64,000 bases of DNA from Methanoculleus frigidifontis (GTDB lineage: Archaea > Halobacteriota > Methanomicrobia > Methanomicrobiales > Methanoculleaceae), in assembly GCF_030464345.1 (NCBI RefSeq), contig NZ_VCYH01000004.1, forward strand, positions 1-64,000. The letters are read 5' to 3'. Below the pieces are notes generated by a model. It worked only from the letters and a program-made list of their open reading frames with translations, ran no database searches and was not told the origin of the DNA. Below, piece by piece: positions 26,363 to 34,777 of this stretch. How positions within the stretch are numbered: the stretch's first letter is position 1; every line of letters starts with the position of its first letter. The translations under genes and the position numbers were made by a program.

Positions 26363-27155
26363 AGATCCCCTGTATATCATTCTTCGAAGCAAACGCGAAG
26401 CAACCCGGTTTCAGATCCTGGTGGAGATCGCCGAACACCAGCCCGCCGTCCGCCAGCAGGAGATCGCCGAGAAACTCGGCGTGACGCCACAGGCAGTCTC
26501 CGAATATATCCGCGAGATGGTCGACGAGGGTCTCGTCGCCGCCCACGGCAGGGGACGCTATGAAGTGACCAAAAGCGGCGTTGAGTGGGTGCTCAGGAAC
26601 GCCGAAGCGCTCGAGACCTACGCCCGCCACGTTACGAAAGATATCATCCAGCAGGTCGCGGTCTGGACGGCGCTCGCCCGGGACACCATCCGGAAAGGCG
26701 ACCGTGTCGGCGTGTTCATGAAAGACGGGTGGCTCTATGCGACCCGCGAGGAGCGGACCGCGATGGGAGAAGCGACCATGGACGCCGCACCCGGCGAGGA
26801 CGTGGGAGTTGCCCGCCTCGAAGGGCTCATCGAGCACCATGAAGGGCTCATCCACGTCTGCAAGGTTCCCCGGGTCGAGCGGGGAGGATCGCGCAAAGTC
26901 GGCAGCGATCTCCTCCTGAACGTCGTCAACAGCGTCGAGATGGTGGCGGCCGTGGGGCTTGAGTCCTACGTCGCACTGAAGAAAGCCGGCCGGGAGCCGG
27001 ATATGTTCTTCGGGTCGCGGGAGGGCGTGGTCGAAGCCGCGTTCCACGGCAGGGAATGCGCCATCCTCGTCGTCGACGAAGAGTTCACCGATTTTTTGAA
27101 GCGCCTCGAGACTGTGGGACTCGCCTATACCATCCATGACCTGATAGTTTCATGA
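26346..27155 (+). CDS. Predicted winged-helix regulator (COG1497-like)
   Basis: 269 aa from a TTG inside the end of the previous gene, with GGTG just upstream. The N-terminal winged helix is clear: ATRFQILVEIAEHQPAVRQQ and QEIAEKLGVTPQAVSEYIRE (about 14-60), then a wing with HGRGRYEVT. The C-terminal 180 residues form an alpha/beta domain of unknown ligand. The family is an archaeal predicted transcriptional regulator. It overlaps the helicase gene by four bases (ATGA), so regulator and helicase are co-expressed. Confidence 0.75.
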   Translation: MKETHEDPLYIILRSKREATRFQILVEIAEHQPAVRQQEIAEKLGVTPQAVSEYIREMVDEGLVAAHGRGRYEVTKSGVEWVLRNAEALETYARHVTKDIIQQVAVWTALARDTIRKGDRVGVFMKDGWLYATREERTAMGEATMDAAPGEDVGVARLEGLIEHHEGLIHVCKVPRVERGGSRKVGSDLLLNVVNSVEMVAAVGLESYVALKKAGREPDMFFGSREGVVEAAFHGRECAILVVDEEFTDFLKRLETVGLAYTIHDLIVS

Positions 27156-29161
27156 AGATCATCGTACAACCCCAGAAAGGCACCTTTAAACTGTTGTTCA
27201 TCGAGGGCGGCCGGGCCGTCGCCTCCGGCTTCGTCGATCTCGCCGGCACGCCGAAGGGACACCGGCCGAAGAACTTCAAGATCCGAAAACGACAGAAGCA
27301 GCTCAAACCGACCCCGACCCGCGACCTCATCGCCCTGCTCCGGCGCTCGAAAGTGCAGCTCGCCGGATCCGCACAGGAGTTTGAGTCGTTCCTGAATGAC
27401 CTGCAGATCCCCTACGGCAGGATCGATATCTGCCGCTACTGCCAGATCGAGGACCGGTTCACCCCGGTCAACAAAGCGACCGGCGTCCGCTACGGCCAGG
27501 AGTATGTCTGCATGGACTGTGCGAAGCGGGAACTGCGCCGGGAGCTCGGCTACATGGGCAAGTTCGGCGGTTCCATGCTCTCGCACCTCGAGGAGTTGCT
27601 CGAACAGATCCGCGACCTCAACAAGGTGCTCGCATCGGTGGGGCCGGACCGCCCCGACCGGGCGCGGACGCTCTACGACCGCCTCGAAGCGCACGAGCGG
27701 CAGGACACCGTCCACATCACCGAACTGCCGCTCCCGGAGGGGTTTGCGAAGGCGTCGGGGGTCGAGTACCTCATGCCGGTGCAGCAGCTCGCCGTCGAGA
27801 GCGGCCTTCTCGAGCGGCAGCACCTGCTGGTGGTCTCGGCGACCGCCAGCGGCAAGACGTTCATCGGCGAGATGGCCGGAATGAAGAACTTCCTCGAGGG
27901 CAAGGGGAAGATGCTCTTTCTCGTCCCCCTGGTGGCGCTTGCCAACCAGAAGTACCAGCGGTTCCGCGACCGCTACGGCCACCTCGTCAAGGTCTCGCTC
28001 CAGACCGGGGTCAGCCGGCTGAACCTCCCGGAGACCCGGCCGGTCGGGGAGCGGGACATCTTCGCGCCGATCGTCGTCGGGACCTACGAGGGGATCGATC
28101 ACGCCCTTCGGACCGGGCGAACACTCAAAGACATCGGCACGGTGGTGATCGACGAGGTCCAGATGCTCGAAGACCCGGAACGCGGCCACCGTCTCGACGG
28201 GCTGATCGCCCGCCTCAAGCATGTCGCCCCGAACGCCCAGTTCCTCTACCTCTCCGCCACGATCGGGATGCCTGGGCTGCTTGCAAAGAAACTGAACGCC
28301 CACCTGGTCAGGTATGCCGAGCGCCCCGTCCCGCTCGAGCGGCACCTGATCTTCGTGGAGCGGACAAAGAAGATCGACTTCATCAAACAGATGGTGGCCG
28401 AGGAGTTCAAGCAGCGCTCATCCAAGGGCTACCGCGGGCAGACGATCGTCTTCACGAACTCCCGCGCCCGGTGCCACGTCATCGCCGACGCGATCGGGAG
28501 GAAGGCTGCCCCGTACCACGCGGGCCTCTCGTCACAGGAACGGCGCGACGTCGAAAAACGGTTTGCGAACGGGGATGTCGCGGCCGTCGTGACGACGGCG
28601 GCTCTCGCAGCAGGCGTCGACTTCCCGGCGTCGCAGGTCATCTTCGATGCCCTCGCCATGGGTATCGAATGGCTTGGCGTCGGGGAGTTCCACCAGATGA
28701 TGGGCCGGGCCGGCCGGCCCGACTTCCACGACCTCGGGCGGATCGTGATCCTCGCCGAACCCGGCGGGTCCTACTCCCGCACCTCCGGCAGGACCGAGGA
28801 CGAAGTCGCGGTCGGCCTTCTGCGGGGCGAGATGGAGGAGGTCGCCCCCGAATACGACCTTGAAGAGAGTTCGGAGGAGTTCGTGGCCAACGCCGTCGTC
28901 TGCGGCGGCGACGAGCAGCAGATCATCAGACTGAACCACCTGATGGTCGGGACGCTGGAGCCGGTGCTCTCCGCGCTCCTCGACGAGCAGCTGGTGAAGC
29001 GGCGGGCGGGCAGGATCGAACTATCGGATATGGCGCGGGTGATGGCCGAACACTTTATCGGGATGGAGCGGCTCCTGGAGATCCGGCACCTGGTGACGAA
29101 GATGGACGACGCGGCACAGATCGTCGCCGAACTCGACTGCGCCGACGAAAAACGGGGATAG
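27152..29161 (+). CDS. Archaea-specific Ski2-like superfamily 2 helicase (COG1202 / ASH-Ski2 type)
   Basis: 669 aa. The N-terminal 170 residues carry a four-cysteine zinc site (CRYC near 95, CMDC near 122). The helicase core has motif I SATASGKT (about residue 229), motif II DEVQ, motif III SAT and motif VI QMMGRAGRP. Archaeal Ski2-like helicases of this kind have been tied to RNA decay with aRNase J and the exosome, so RNA remodelling is the leading idea. The start overlaps the regulator stop by four bases. Its end is only four bases from the convergent MFS gene. Confidence 0.85.
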   Translation: MKIIVQPQKGTFKLLFIEGGRAVASGFVDLAGTPKGHRPKNFKIRKRQKQLKPTPTRDLIALLRRSKVQLAGSAQEFESFLNDLQIPYGRIDICRYCQIEDRFTPVNKATGVRYGQEYVCMDCAKRELRRELGYMGKFGGSMLSHLEELLEQIRDLNKVLASVGPDRPDRARTLYDRLEAHERQDTVHITELPLPEGFAKASGVEYLMPVQQLAVESGLLERQHLLVVSATASGKTFIGEMAGMKNFLEGKGKMLFLVPLVALANQKYQRFRDRYGHLVKVSLQTGVSRLNLPETRPVGERDIFAPIVVGTYEGIDHALRTGRTLKDIGTVVIDEVQMLEDPERGHRLDGLIARLKHVAPNAQFLYLSATIGMPGLLAKKLNAHLVRYAERPVPLERHLIFVERTKKIDFIKQMVAEEFKQRSSKGYRGQTIVFTNSRARCHVIADAIGRKAAPYHAGLSSQERRDVEKRFANGDVAAVVTTAALAAGVDFPASQVIFDALAMGIEWLGVGEFHQMMGRAGRPDFHDLGRIVILAEPGGSYSRTSGRTEDEVAVGLLRGEMEEVAPEYDLEESSEEFVANAVVCGGDEQQIIRLNHLMVGTLEPVLSALLDEQLVKRRAGRIELSDMARVMAEHFIGMERLLEIRHLVTKMDDAAQIVAELDCADEKRG

Positions 29162-29165
29162 CGGG

Positions 29166-30359
29166 CTACCCGGCTCTCTGGGTCTCCCCGGCGGCATCGC
29201 CCGGAGCGCTCCTTCGCATCAGCGCGGCGAATACCACGGTTCCGAGGAGACAGATGAGCCCGCCGGCATAGAAGACGGCGTCGATACCGACGTAGTCCAT
29301 GAACGCCCCGCCGATCAGCGGCGCGGCGATCATCCCGATACCGAAGACCGTGTTGTAGGCGCTCATCGACGCGCCCATCCCGACGGTCCTGCCCGCATCG
29401 ACCGTCAGCGCCATGAGCGAGGGCTGCTGGATGGCGCCCCCGACGCCGATGAGCGACGTGACGACGAGCAGGAGCCAGAACGACCGCGAGAAGGGGATGA
29501 GCACGAGGGCTACCGCTGCCACGGTCGATCCGAGGACGATCAGGCCGGCCTTGCTCGTGGTGTCGGTGAGCCTCCCGAACGGCACCTGGAGAAGCGCCAT
29601 CAGGAAGGTGTTGACCGAGAGGATGACGCCGACCTCGAACGGGCTGATCGCGATCAGCGGCCCGAAGACCGGAACGAAGACCATCACGCCTCCCCGCCCG
29701 ATGGCGCTGATGAGAGTGAAGACGACGATCCCCCGCATGGCCGGGAGCGTGACGACCGAGCGCATCGGGACGGGCATTCCGGGAGAGAGCGAAAGCGAGC
29801 CCGGCTTTGCCTCGGGGAGGGAGATGGCGACGAGGAGTGTCGCGAACGCCGAGAGGCCGGCCATGACGTAGAAGACCGACGCCATCCCGAAGGCGTCGTT
29901 CAGGAATCCGCCGAGGAGCGGGCCGGCACCCAGCCCGAGGAAGAGCGAGATCGAGAAGTTTCCCATCTGCCTCCCTTCCCTTCCCTTCTCCGAGAGATCG
30001 CCGATGTAGGCCATGGCTATCGGGACGACCATCGCCGACGCCATCCCGTGCACCAGGCGGACGGCCGTGAGCGCGTAGACGGTGCCGGCGATGAGGTAGG
30101 CGAGCGATATGACCGCGTAGGCGAACATCCCGATGAGGATGATCTTTTTGCGTCCCCGGCGGTCGGAGATCCGCCCGACGATCGGCATGAAGACCGACCG
30201 GGAGAGCGCGAACGCCGAGAAGACGGCGCCGAGCCAGAGACCGGTCGCCCCGAGGTTCTCCGCGTAGATCGGAAGCAGCGGGCTGACGATGCCGAGCCCG
30301 AGCATCGTGGCAAAGACGGAGATGAATAAGACGTTGAATATTCGTTTTGTGGTATTCAT
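29166..30359 (-). CDS. Major facilitator superfamily transporter
   Basis: 397 aa with about 12 predicted transmembrane helices. The MFS signature between helices 2 and 3 is GRISDRRGRKK (about residues 62-72), and a related GRLTDTTSKAG sequence lies at the half-way point. It resembles drug/metabolite proton antiporters, but the substrate cannot be told. A TATA box lies about 90 bases upstream, next to the stop of the methyltransferase gene, so it is probably transcribed on its own. Confidence 0.85.
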   Translation of the reverse strand: MNTTKRIFNVLFISVFATMLGLGIVSPLLPIYAENLGATGLWLGAVFSAFALSRSVFMPIVGRISDRRGRKKIILIGMFAYAVISLAYLIAGTVYALTAVRLVHGMASAMVVPIAMAYIGDLSEKGREGRQMGNFSISLFLGLGAGPLLGGFLNDAFGMASVFYVMAGLSAFATLLVAISLPEAKPGSLSLSPGMPVPMRSVVTLPAMRGIVVFTLISAIGRGGVMVFVPVFGPLIAISPFEVGVILSVNTFLMALLQVPFGRLTDTTSKAGLIVLGSTVAAVALVLIPFSRSFWLLLVVTSLIGVGGAIQQPSLMALTVDAGRTVGMGASMSAYNTVFGIGMIAAPLIGGAFMDYVGIDAVFYAGGLICLLGTVVFAALMRRSAPGDAAGETQRAG

Positions 30360-30446
30360 TCGGGGTACACCAGATCAGGGGCACGGGAGCTGCACGCCGG
30401 CGTGCGGCATTCCGTCCCCTGTGCAGGAAAAAGAGTTGGCGGTGCT

Positions 30447-30460
30447 GTTCCTTATATATT
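30447..30460 (-). promoter_or_regulatory. TATA box of the MFS gene
   Basis: Minus-strand CTAATATATAAGG lies about 90 bases before the MFS ATG, implying a leader of some 65 bases. It sits just past the stop of the upstream methyltransferase gene. Confidence 0.5.
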
Positions 30461-30470
30461 AGCCAGGGCG

Positions 30471-31307
30471 TTAGATCCGCCGCGCGACGCAGCACCAGCG
30501 GTCGTAGAGCGGGTCACGCTCGTTCTCGAAGACCTCGGTCTCACGCCCCCGCTCTGCGCACCACGCCTCCACCCGGACGACTTCCGGCTCCGTCCCGACG
30601 GTGACGAGCGCCTCGTCGACCAGCGCGAGCAGCTGATCGATGATCTGCTCCCAGAGATCTGCATTGTAGGAGTGGATCTCCCCGGCCATAAGCGCGGCGC
30701 CGAGCGGCGCAGGGTTGACATAGGTCGATGCGGCGGTGCCGTCGATGAGAAGGGTCTCGCCGGGGATGAGCCGGCCGCGGGAGAGACCGAGCGAAAGGAG
30801 GGCAGGATCGTTGTCATAGGCGAGCGACCGCATCCCGCAGGCCCGCAGGGCGGCGGTGCCGACTCCGGATCCGCAGCAGCAGTCGAGGCAGAGGTCGCCT
30901 GTTCGCCCGCCCCAGACCTCCCGGATGAGGTCCGCGATCATCCCGGGACGGTCCCCGGAGAGATCCTCAAACGCCGGGAGCACGGTTCTGCATATCTCAT
31001 TGCTGTAGAATTCGCGGACCGCATGCAGCCAGTCTTCCTTCGGCACCTGGTAGAGATCGCCGCCGATCGCCTCGAAACACTCGAGCGCCGCGAGCGTCGG
31101 CGGCCGGAAAAGGAACGAGACGGCGTGCCACCCGGCATCGTCGTGCAGCGCCAGGGCAAGCGGCTCCTCCTCTTCATCCAGGAGCAGGCGTGCCTCGTCG
31201 GCGAGCGCCCGCAGGAGCAGGCCGGTATAGAAGTCTTCAGTCAGTTCGGCAAACGATGGTTCGACCAGCCTGCAGTCGTCCAGCTCAAGCAACTCTGCAA
31301 TTGTCAC
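30471..31307 (-). CDS. SAM-dependent methyltransferase-like protein
   Basis: 278 aa. A first half of about 140 residues has no recognised fold. It is followed by a Rossmann methyltransferase: motif I is LCLDCCCGSGVGTAALRACG (about 138-157), the acidic residue after strand 2 is in AYDNDP, and the end DPLYDRWCCVARR is the usual closing strand. The substrate is unknown. I use the GTG at 31307 because GAGAGG precedes it at good spacing; a TTG five codons upstream is less likely. It starts one base after the bactofilin-like gene's stop, so both are co-translated. Confidence 0.7.
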   Translation of the reverse strand: MTIAELLELDDCRLVEPSFAELTEDFYTGLLLRALADEARLLLDEEEEPLALALHDDAGWHAVSFLFRPPTLAALECFEAIGGDLYQVPKEDWLHAVREFYSNEICRTVLPAFEDLSGDRPGMIADLIREVWGGRTGDLCLDCCCGSGVGTAALRACGMRSLAYDNDPALLSLGLSRGRLIPGETLLIDGTAASTYVNPAPLGAALMAGEIHSYNADLWEQIIDQLLALVDEALVTVGTEPEVVRVEAWCAERGRETEVFENERDPLYDRWCCVARRI

Positions 31308-31308
31308 A

Positions 31309-32151
31309 TTAATTCCTCTCAATCTTCAGTCCGTCCGGCGCCCGGATGGTGCCGTCTACCCGCGCCTCTTCGTGCAGCGTCAGTTTTTTGCAGACGACGT
31401 CGCCCAGGATGCGCACGCCCCGCGGGATGGTGACGTCGCCGTCGCTCCGGATGCCGCCGTGCACCACGCAGCCTTCTGCGACGCTGACGGCGCCCCGGGA
31501 CTGCAGGCTCCCGAACAGTGTCACGTCCTTCAGCATCGTAACGGATCCCGCCTTGATATTGCCGTGGAGCCGGCACCCGGTGCCGATGGTCATGCTGTCC
31601 GGGACGGTGATCGTCTGCATGTTCATCACCGCTCCGGCCGGGATCATCAGGGGCGACGCCTTCTCCACGTCTTCGTCCCCGAAGAGCCGGTTCATGACCG
31701 ATTCCAGTTCCTCTTCCTTCTCGATGCCGAGCAGCGCCACCAGGTAGAGCATAATGTAGGCGATGACCGGCAGCGGGTTGCGGATCGATATCCAGCCCTT
31801 CGCCTCAAAGCCCTGCTCGATCTGGACGTTGTCGCCGAGATCCAGGTCGCCGTGCACCACCAGCTTGCCCCGGATCCTGACGCCCTCACCGAGATACGCG
31901 TCCTCGTCCACAAGGACGTTCCCGGCCACGTCGCACCAGTTGTCGATACGGACGTCGCCGGACGCGAGGATGTTGCCGTTGATCTTGCAGAATTCGCAGA
32001 CGACGATGTCCTTACCCTCAAGGCCGTAGTCTATCTGGCAGCGGTCGCCGATGACGATGTCCTGGTCCGTCTTGAGAAGACGCTCCTGCAGTTCGGTGCT
32101 GTCCGGGAGCAGGCATTCTCTGAGCCAGTCATGCTTCGCTGTATCCTCCAT
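31309..32151 (-). CDS. Bactofilin-like polymer-forming beta-helix protein
   Basis: 280 aa. Two stretches (about 30-120 and 175-275) carry the short hydrophobic/glycine periodicity of bactofilin-type right-handed beta-helices, for example GKLVVHGDLDLGDNVQIEQG and GVRILGDVVCKKLTLHEEA. Between them lies a hydrophobic helix (PVIAYIMLYLVALLGI, about 128-143) and an acidic helix. Such proteins polymerise without nucleotide; the inserted segment could tether it to the membrane. It lies 21 bases after apgM and is followed directly by the methyltransferase gene. Confidence 0.7.
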   Translation of the reverse strand: MEDTAKHDWLRECLLPDSTELQERLLKTDQDIVIGDRCQIDYGLEGKDIVVCEFCKINGNILASGDVRIDNWCDVAGNVLVDEDAYLGEGVRIRGKLVVHGDLDLGDNVQIEQGFEAKGWISIRNPLPVIAYIMLYLVALLGIEKEEELESVMNRLFGDEDVEKASPLMIPAGAVMNMQTITVPDSMTIGTGCRLHGNIKAGSVTMLKDVTLFGSLQSRGAVSVAEGCVVHGGIRSDGDVTIPRGVRILGDVVCKKLTLHEEARVDGTIRAPDGLKIERN

Positions 32152-32172
32152 TGTTTGCCGCCGCTTAGATCT

Positions 32173-33408
32173 TCATGCGCCGTATTTATGAGCCTTGTTG
32201 ATTAGATCCAGGAGGGTCGGCATCAGGTCCAGGCCGCGTATCCGGTTTATTCCCCCTTCTGCGCAGGATATTTCGTCAAAATGCTTTACCCGGTCTGTCC
32301 TGACACCCTCTCCCCGGATCACCAGCGGAACCGGGTCTGCACTGTGATCCTTGACCGAACAGGGTGTGCTGTGGTCGCCGCAGATGACCAGCAGACAGTC
32401 CTCGATCGCGCCCAGCGGTTCGAGCGCCGCGTCGATCGCCTCGATGAAGTCGCGCTTCTGCTCCGGCTTCCCGTCGTGTCCGGCCTCGTCCGCGCCCTTG
32501 ATGTTCATGAGCAGGAAGTCATTGCGCCCGAGCTCGCGGAGCGCCGCCCGCACCTTGGCATCCAGGTCCGAGTCGACCGAACCGGTCGTTCCCGGCACCG
32601 GGACGTATTCGAGCCCGACGACCATGCCGATCCCCGAGATGAGGGTGGCGGCCGATATGACGCTGCCCGAGAGTTCATAGCGCTCCAGGAACGGTTCAAA
32701 GTGGCCCATCCGGCCGGCGCCCCGGATCAGGAGGAGGTTCGCCGGCGGCAGCCCCTGCTCCAGCCGCTCGAGGTTGAGCGGGTGATTTTCGAGGATCTCG
32801 TGCGCCTGGCGGAGAAACTCGTTGCAGACGGCGGCGGTCTTCTCGTCCGCGGGTGCATCGCCGACCGGCCGCACGGGGAGCGGACTGACGCCCTCCTTCT
32901 TCGGGTCGTTCGAGGTAACGCGGTCGCCGAGGAGCTCCCCCTCGAACGCGAGCGCGGCCCGGTGCCCGGCGCCCGACTCGAACCGGAACCCGACCTCAAG
33001 CCCGGAGAGGTCGACGCCCTCCCGGATGGCCGCCGAGAGCGGCCCGGTCTCGTGGATCCTGCCGGCCCGCCGATCGGTGACGCGGCCGTTCTCATCGACG
33101 GTCGCGAAATTGCACCGGAACCCGATCATCCCGGGCGTCATGTGGATGCCCGACCCCTCGGCCTCGAGCGGCCCTCGCCCCGTGTAGTAGCGTTCGGGCG
33201 GATAGCCGAGCAGACTTAAGTGCGCCGTGTCGGAACCCGGCCTGATGCCGGGCGCGATCGTGTCCATGATGCCGCAGATCCCCTCTGCTGCAAACCGATC
33301 CAGCACCGGGGTGCGGGCGGCCTGCAGAGGCGTCAGTCCGCCGAGCGAGGAGCAGGGACGGTCAGAGATCCCGTCAAGAACCAGGAACAGGACTTTTGTT
33401 GCAGTCAT
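32173..33408 (-). CDS. apgM: Cofactor-independent phosphoglycerate mutase, archaeal type
   Basis: 411 aa enzyme of the alkaline phosphatase superfamily that interconverts 3- and 2-phosphoglycerate. Metal-binding LVLDGISDRP is near the N-terminus (Asp12). GSDTAHLSLLGY holds the phospho-acceptor Ser59. The metal-binding histidine regions MNIKGADEAGHDG and VICGDHSTPCS lie in the second half. Length fits archaeal ApgM. It heads a minus-strand run with the bactofilin-like and methyltransferase genes. Confidence 0.93.
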   Translation of the reverse strand: MTATKVLFLVLDGISDRPCSSLGGLTPLQAARTPVLDRFAAEGICGIMDTIAPGIRPGSDTAHLSLLGYPPERYYTGRGPLEAEGSGIHMTPGMIGFRCNFATVDENGRVTDRRAGRIHETGPLSAAIREGVDLSGLEVGFRFESGAGHRAALAFEGELLGDRVTSNDPKKEGVSPLPVRPVGDAPADEKTAAVCNEFLRQAHEILENHPLNLERLEQGLPPANLLLIRGAGRMGHFEPFLERYELSGSVISAATLISGIGMVVGLEYVPVPGTTGSVDSDLDAKVRAALRELGRNDFLLMNIKGADEAGHDGKPEQKRDFIEAIDAALEPLGAIEDCLLVICGDHSTPCSVKDHSADPVPLVIRGEGVRTDRVKHFDEISCAEGGINRIRGLDLMPTLLDLINKAHKYGA

Positions 33409-33477
33409 CGAAGATAGATGCGACGCGCGGGAACATTACTCTATCCGGTGAAACGGGGATGAGGAGAGCGTCTGCTC

Positions 33478-33927
33478 CTACCGGGCAGGGATAACCCTTC
33501 TCCGAACGGTCGTGCACCGGATGACGAACAGGTCGGCGGAATGGCGTGCCTCCCGTGCCATTCTGCTTCCCCGCTCCCGGAATGTATCCTCGCACCGGAG
33601 CATATGACAGATGTTCACGGTCTTGATCATCTCGGCGGAGAGCGTCCGGAGGTGCCATACCAGATCTTCGGCAAGGATGTCCTGCACGTACCACGCCATG
33701 TCGTAGAGCTGGTGAGAGTAGCAGTCGAAACACTCGTCCGCCGCAGTCACCCATGCATCCCCGTTCTCTTCCCGGCAGAGCGCGCTCCAGTCGTTGTGAA
33801 ATTCGATCAGCGTCCGCTGGATCAGGTCGAGCACCCGGGAGAGCCGCTCCTCGGCCACGTCGCACGACCGCGCTTCTGCAAGCGCCCGCTGTATGCGGTC
33901 ACACTTCTCTGCCAGAGGCTGGTGCAC
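33478..33927 (-). CDS. Helical protein of unknown function
   Basis: 149 aa from a GTG preceded by GAGGTGA at eight bases, a strong ribosome-binding site. Nothing is recognised. The sequence is almost entirely amphipathic helix (ERLSRVLDLIQRTLIEFHND and LAEDLVWHLRTLSAEMIKTV), with four cysteines (residues 23, 51, 66 and 69) and a basic C-terminus. The pattern recalls four-helix bundle proteins. It stands alone between apgM and the S3ae operon. Confidence 0.6.
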   Translation of the reverse strand: MHQPLAEKCDRIQRALAEARSCDVAEERLSRVLDLIQRTLIEFHNDWSALCREENGDAWVTAADECFDCYSHQLYDMAWYVQDILAEDLVWHLRTLSAEMIKTVNICHMLRCEDTFRERGSRMAREARHSADLFVIRCTTVRRRVIPAR

Positions 33928-34110
33928 CTGTCTTCACCTCCCGCTCACGTTTCGTACGCGGGGGCATATGCCTCTTCGCGAAGATAAGCATTCCGCTGCC
34001 ACGATGCCTCTCCGGGATGGGAGATGCGAAAATCAGCGGCAGAAACGCCGATCGGGCAGAGGCTCCTGGAGAGAGGGAACCGTCCGGGAACTGCGGCGTT
34101 GCGCAGAGCC

Positions 34111-34117
34111 GAAAAAA
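34111..34117 (-). terminator. oligo-T terminator of the S15-S3ae operon
   Basis: On the minus strand a CTTTTTTC run follows about 18 bases after the S3ae stop, at the end of the five-gene operon. Confidence 0.5.
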
Positions 34118-34134
34118 GTGTTGCCGGATCTCGC

Positions 34135-34728
34135 CTATACGGCGGCGATCCGCTCGATCTTGGACTTGGTGACCTCGATGCGGCGGACCGGGTAGATCGT
34201 CTTGACCGCCTTGAAGAGGTCCCGGGACAGGTCGCCGGACATGATGTCCTTGACCATCGTCTCGAGGTCGCTCTCCGCTGCACGGGCCGCGATCTGCTGC
34301 ATGATCGCCAGGCGGATGGCGTGGATCTGGCTCTGCTCCGCCCGGGAGAGCGTGAGGCAGACGACCGTCAACCGGAGCTTCTTCCGGTCCTTGGTGATGA
34401 CCGGCATGGTCGTATCGACCCGGGAAGTCCGGCGTTTCACGAGCGACCGCAGGTAGTCCCGGGTCACCTCGTGACCGACGAACTCGGTATAGGCCGATTC
34501 GCCCGCCACGTTGTTGATCTTGAACTTCATCTTGATGTGCGACTTGGAGTAGTCCTGCACAACCTCTGCAAGCGTCGCCGTCATCACGCGGCCCACGAGG
34601 TTCTCGGGGTCGGCGGTGATGGTGTCGCCGATCTCAGTCTTGCCGAAAGACTCCGGGACGTGCACCCGGTACCACTTCTTTGCCTTCCAGCCTTCTACTC
34701 TTCTTCCAACCTGTTTCTTTCTTGCCAT
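34135..34728 (-). CDS. rps3ae: Ribosomal protein eS1 (S3ae)
   Basis: 197 aa small-subunit protein. The N-terminus (MARKKQVGRRVEGWKAKKWY) and the FKINNVAGESAYTEFVGHE and RDYLRSLVKRRTSRVD segments are characteristic of archaeal/eukaryal S3ae. GTGA lies six bases before the ATG. It is the last gene of the S15-DHH-Pcc1-SerRS-S3ae run, a gene association found in several Euryarchaeota. Confidence 0.94.
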   Translation of the reverse strand: MARKKQVGRRVEGWKAKKWYRVHVPESFGKTEIGDTITADPENLVGRVMTATLAEVVQDYSKSHIKMKFKINNVAGESAYTEFVGHEVTRDYLRSLVKRRTSRVDTTMPVITKDRKKLRLTVVCLTLSRAEQSQIHAIRLAIMQQIAARAAESDLETMVKDIMSGDLSRDLFKAVKTIYPVRRIEVTKSKIERIAAV

Positions 34729-34732
34729 GGTA

Positions 34733-34768
34733 TCACTTCGCTTTCATTTTTTTGATGATTTCATCCAT
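34733..34768 (-). CDS. 11-codon mini-ORF between serS and rps3ae
   Basis: After the serS stop, AGGA is followed at about five bases by an ATG opening the peptide MDEIIKKMKAK, whose stop overlaps the S3ae ribosome-binding region (GTGATACC ATG). It could couple translation of S3ae to serS, or be chance. The peptide itself has no recognisable function. Confidence 0.35.
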   Translation of the reverse strand: MDEIIKKMKAK

Positions 34769-34777
34769 TTCTGTCCT

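Noticed and set aside
27125-28345. Minus-strand frame antisense to the Ski2-like helicase
   Set aside because: Opposite strand of a gene with all helicase motifs; no independent support.
33374-33865. 163-codon frame overlapping the helical protein gene
   Set aside because: The alternative frame at 33478-33927 has a strong ribosome-binding site and protein-like helical pattern; this one is Arg/Pro/Gly-rich.
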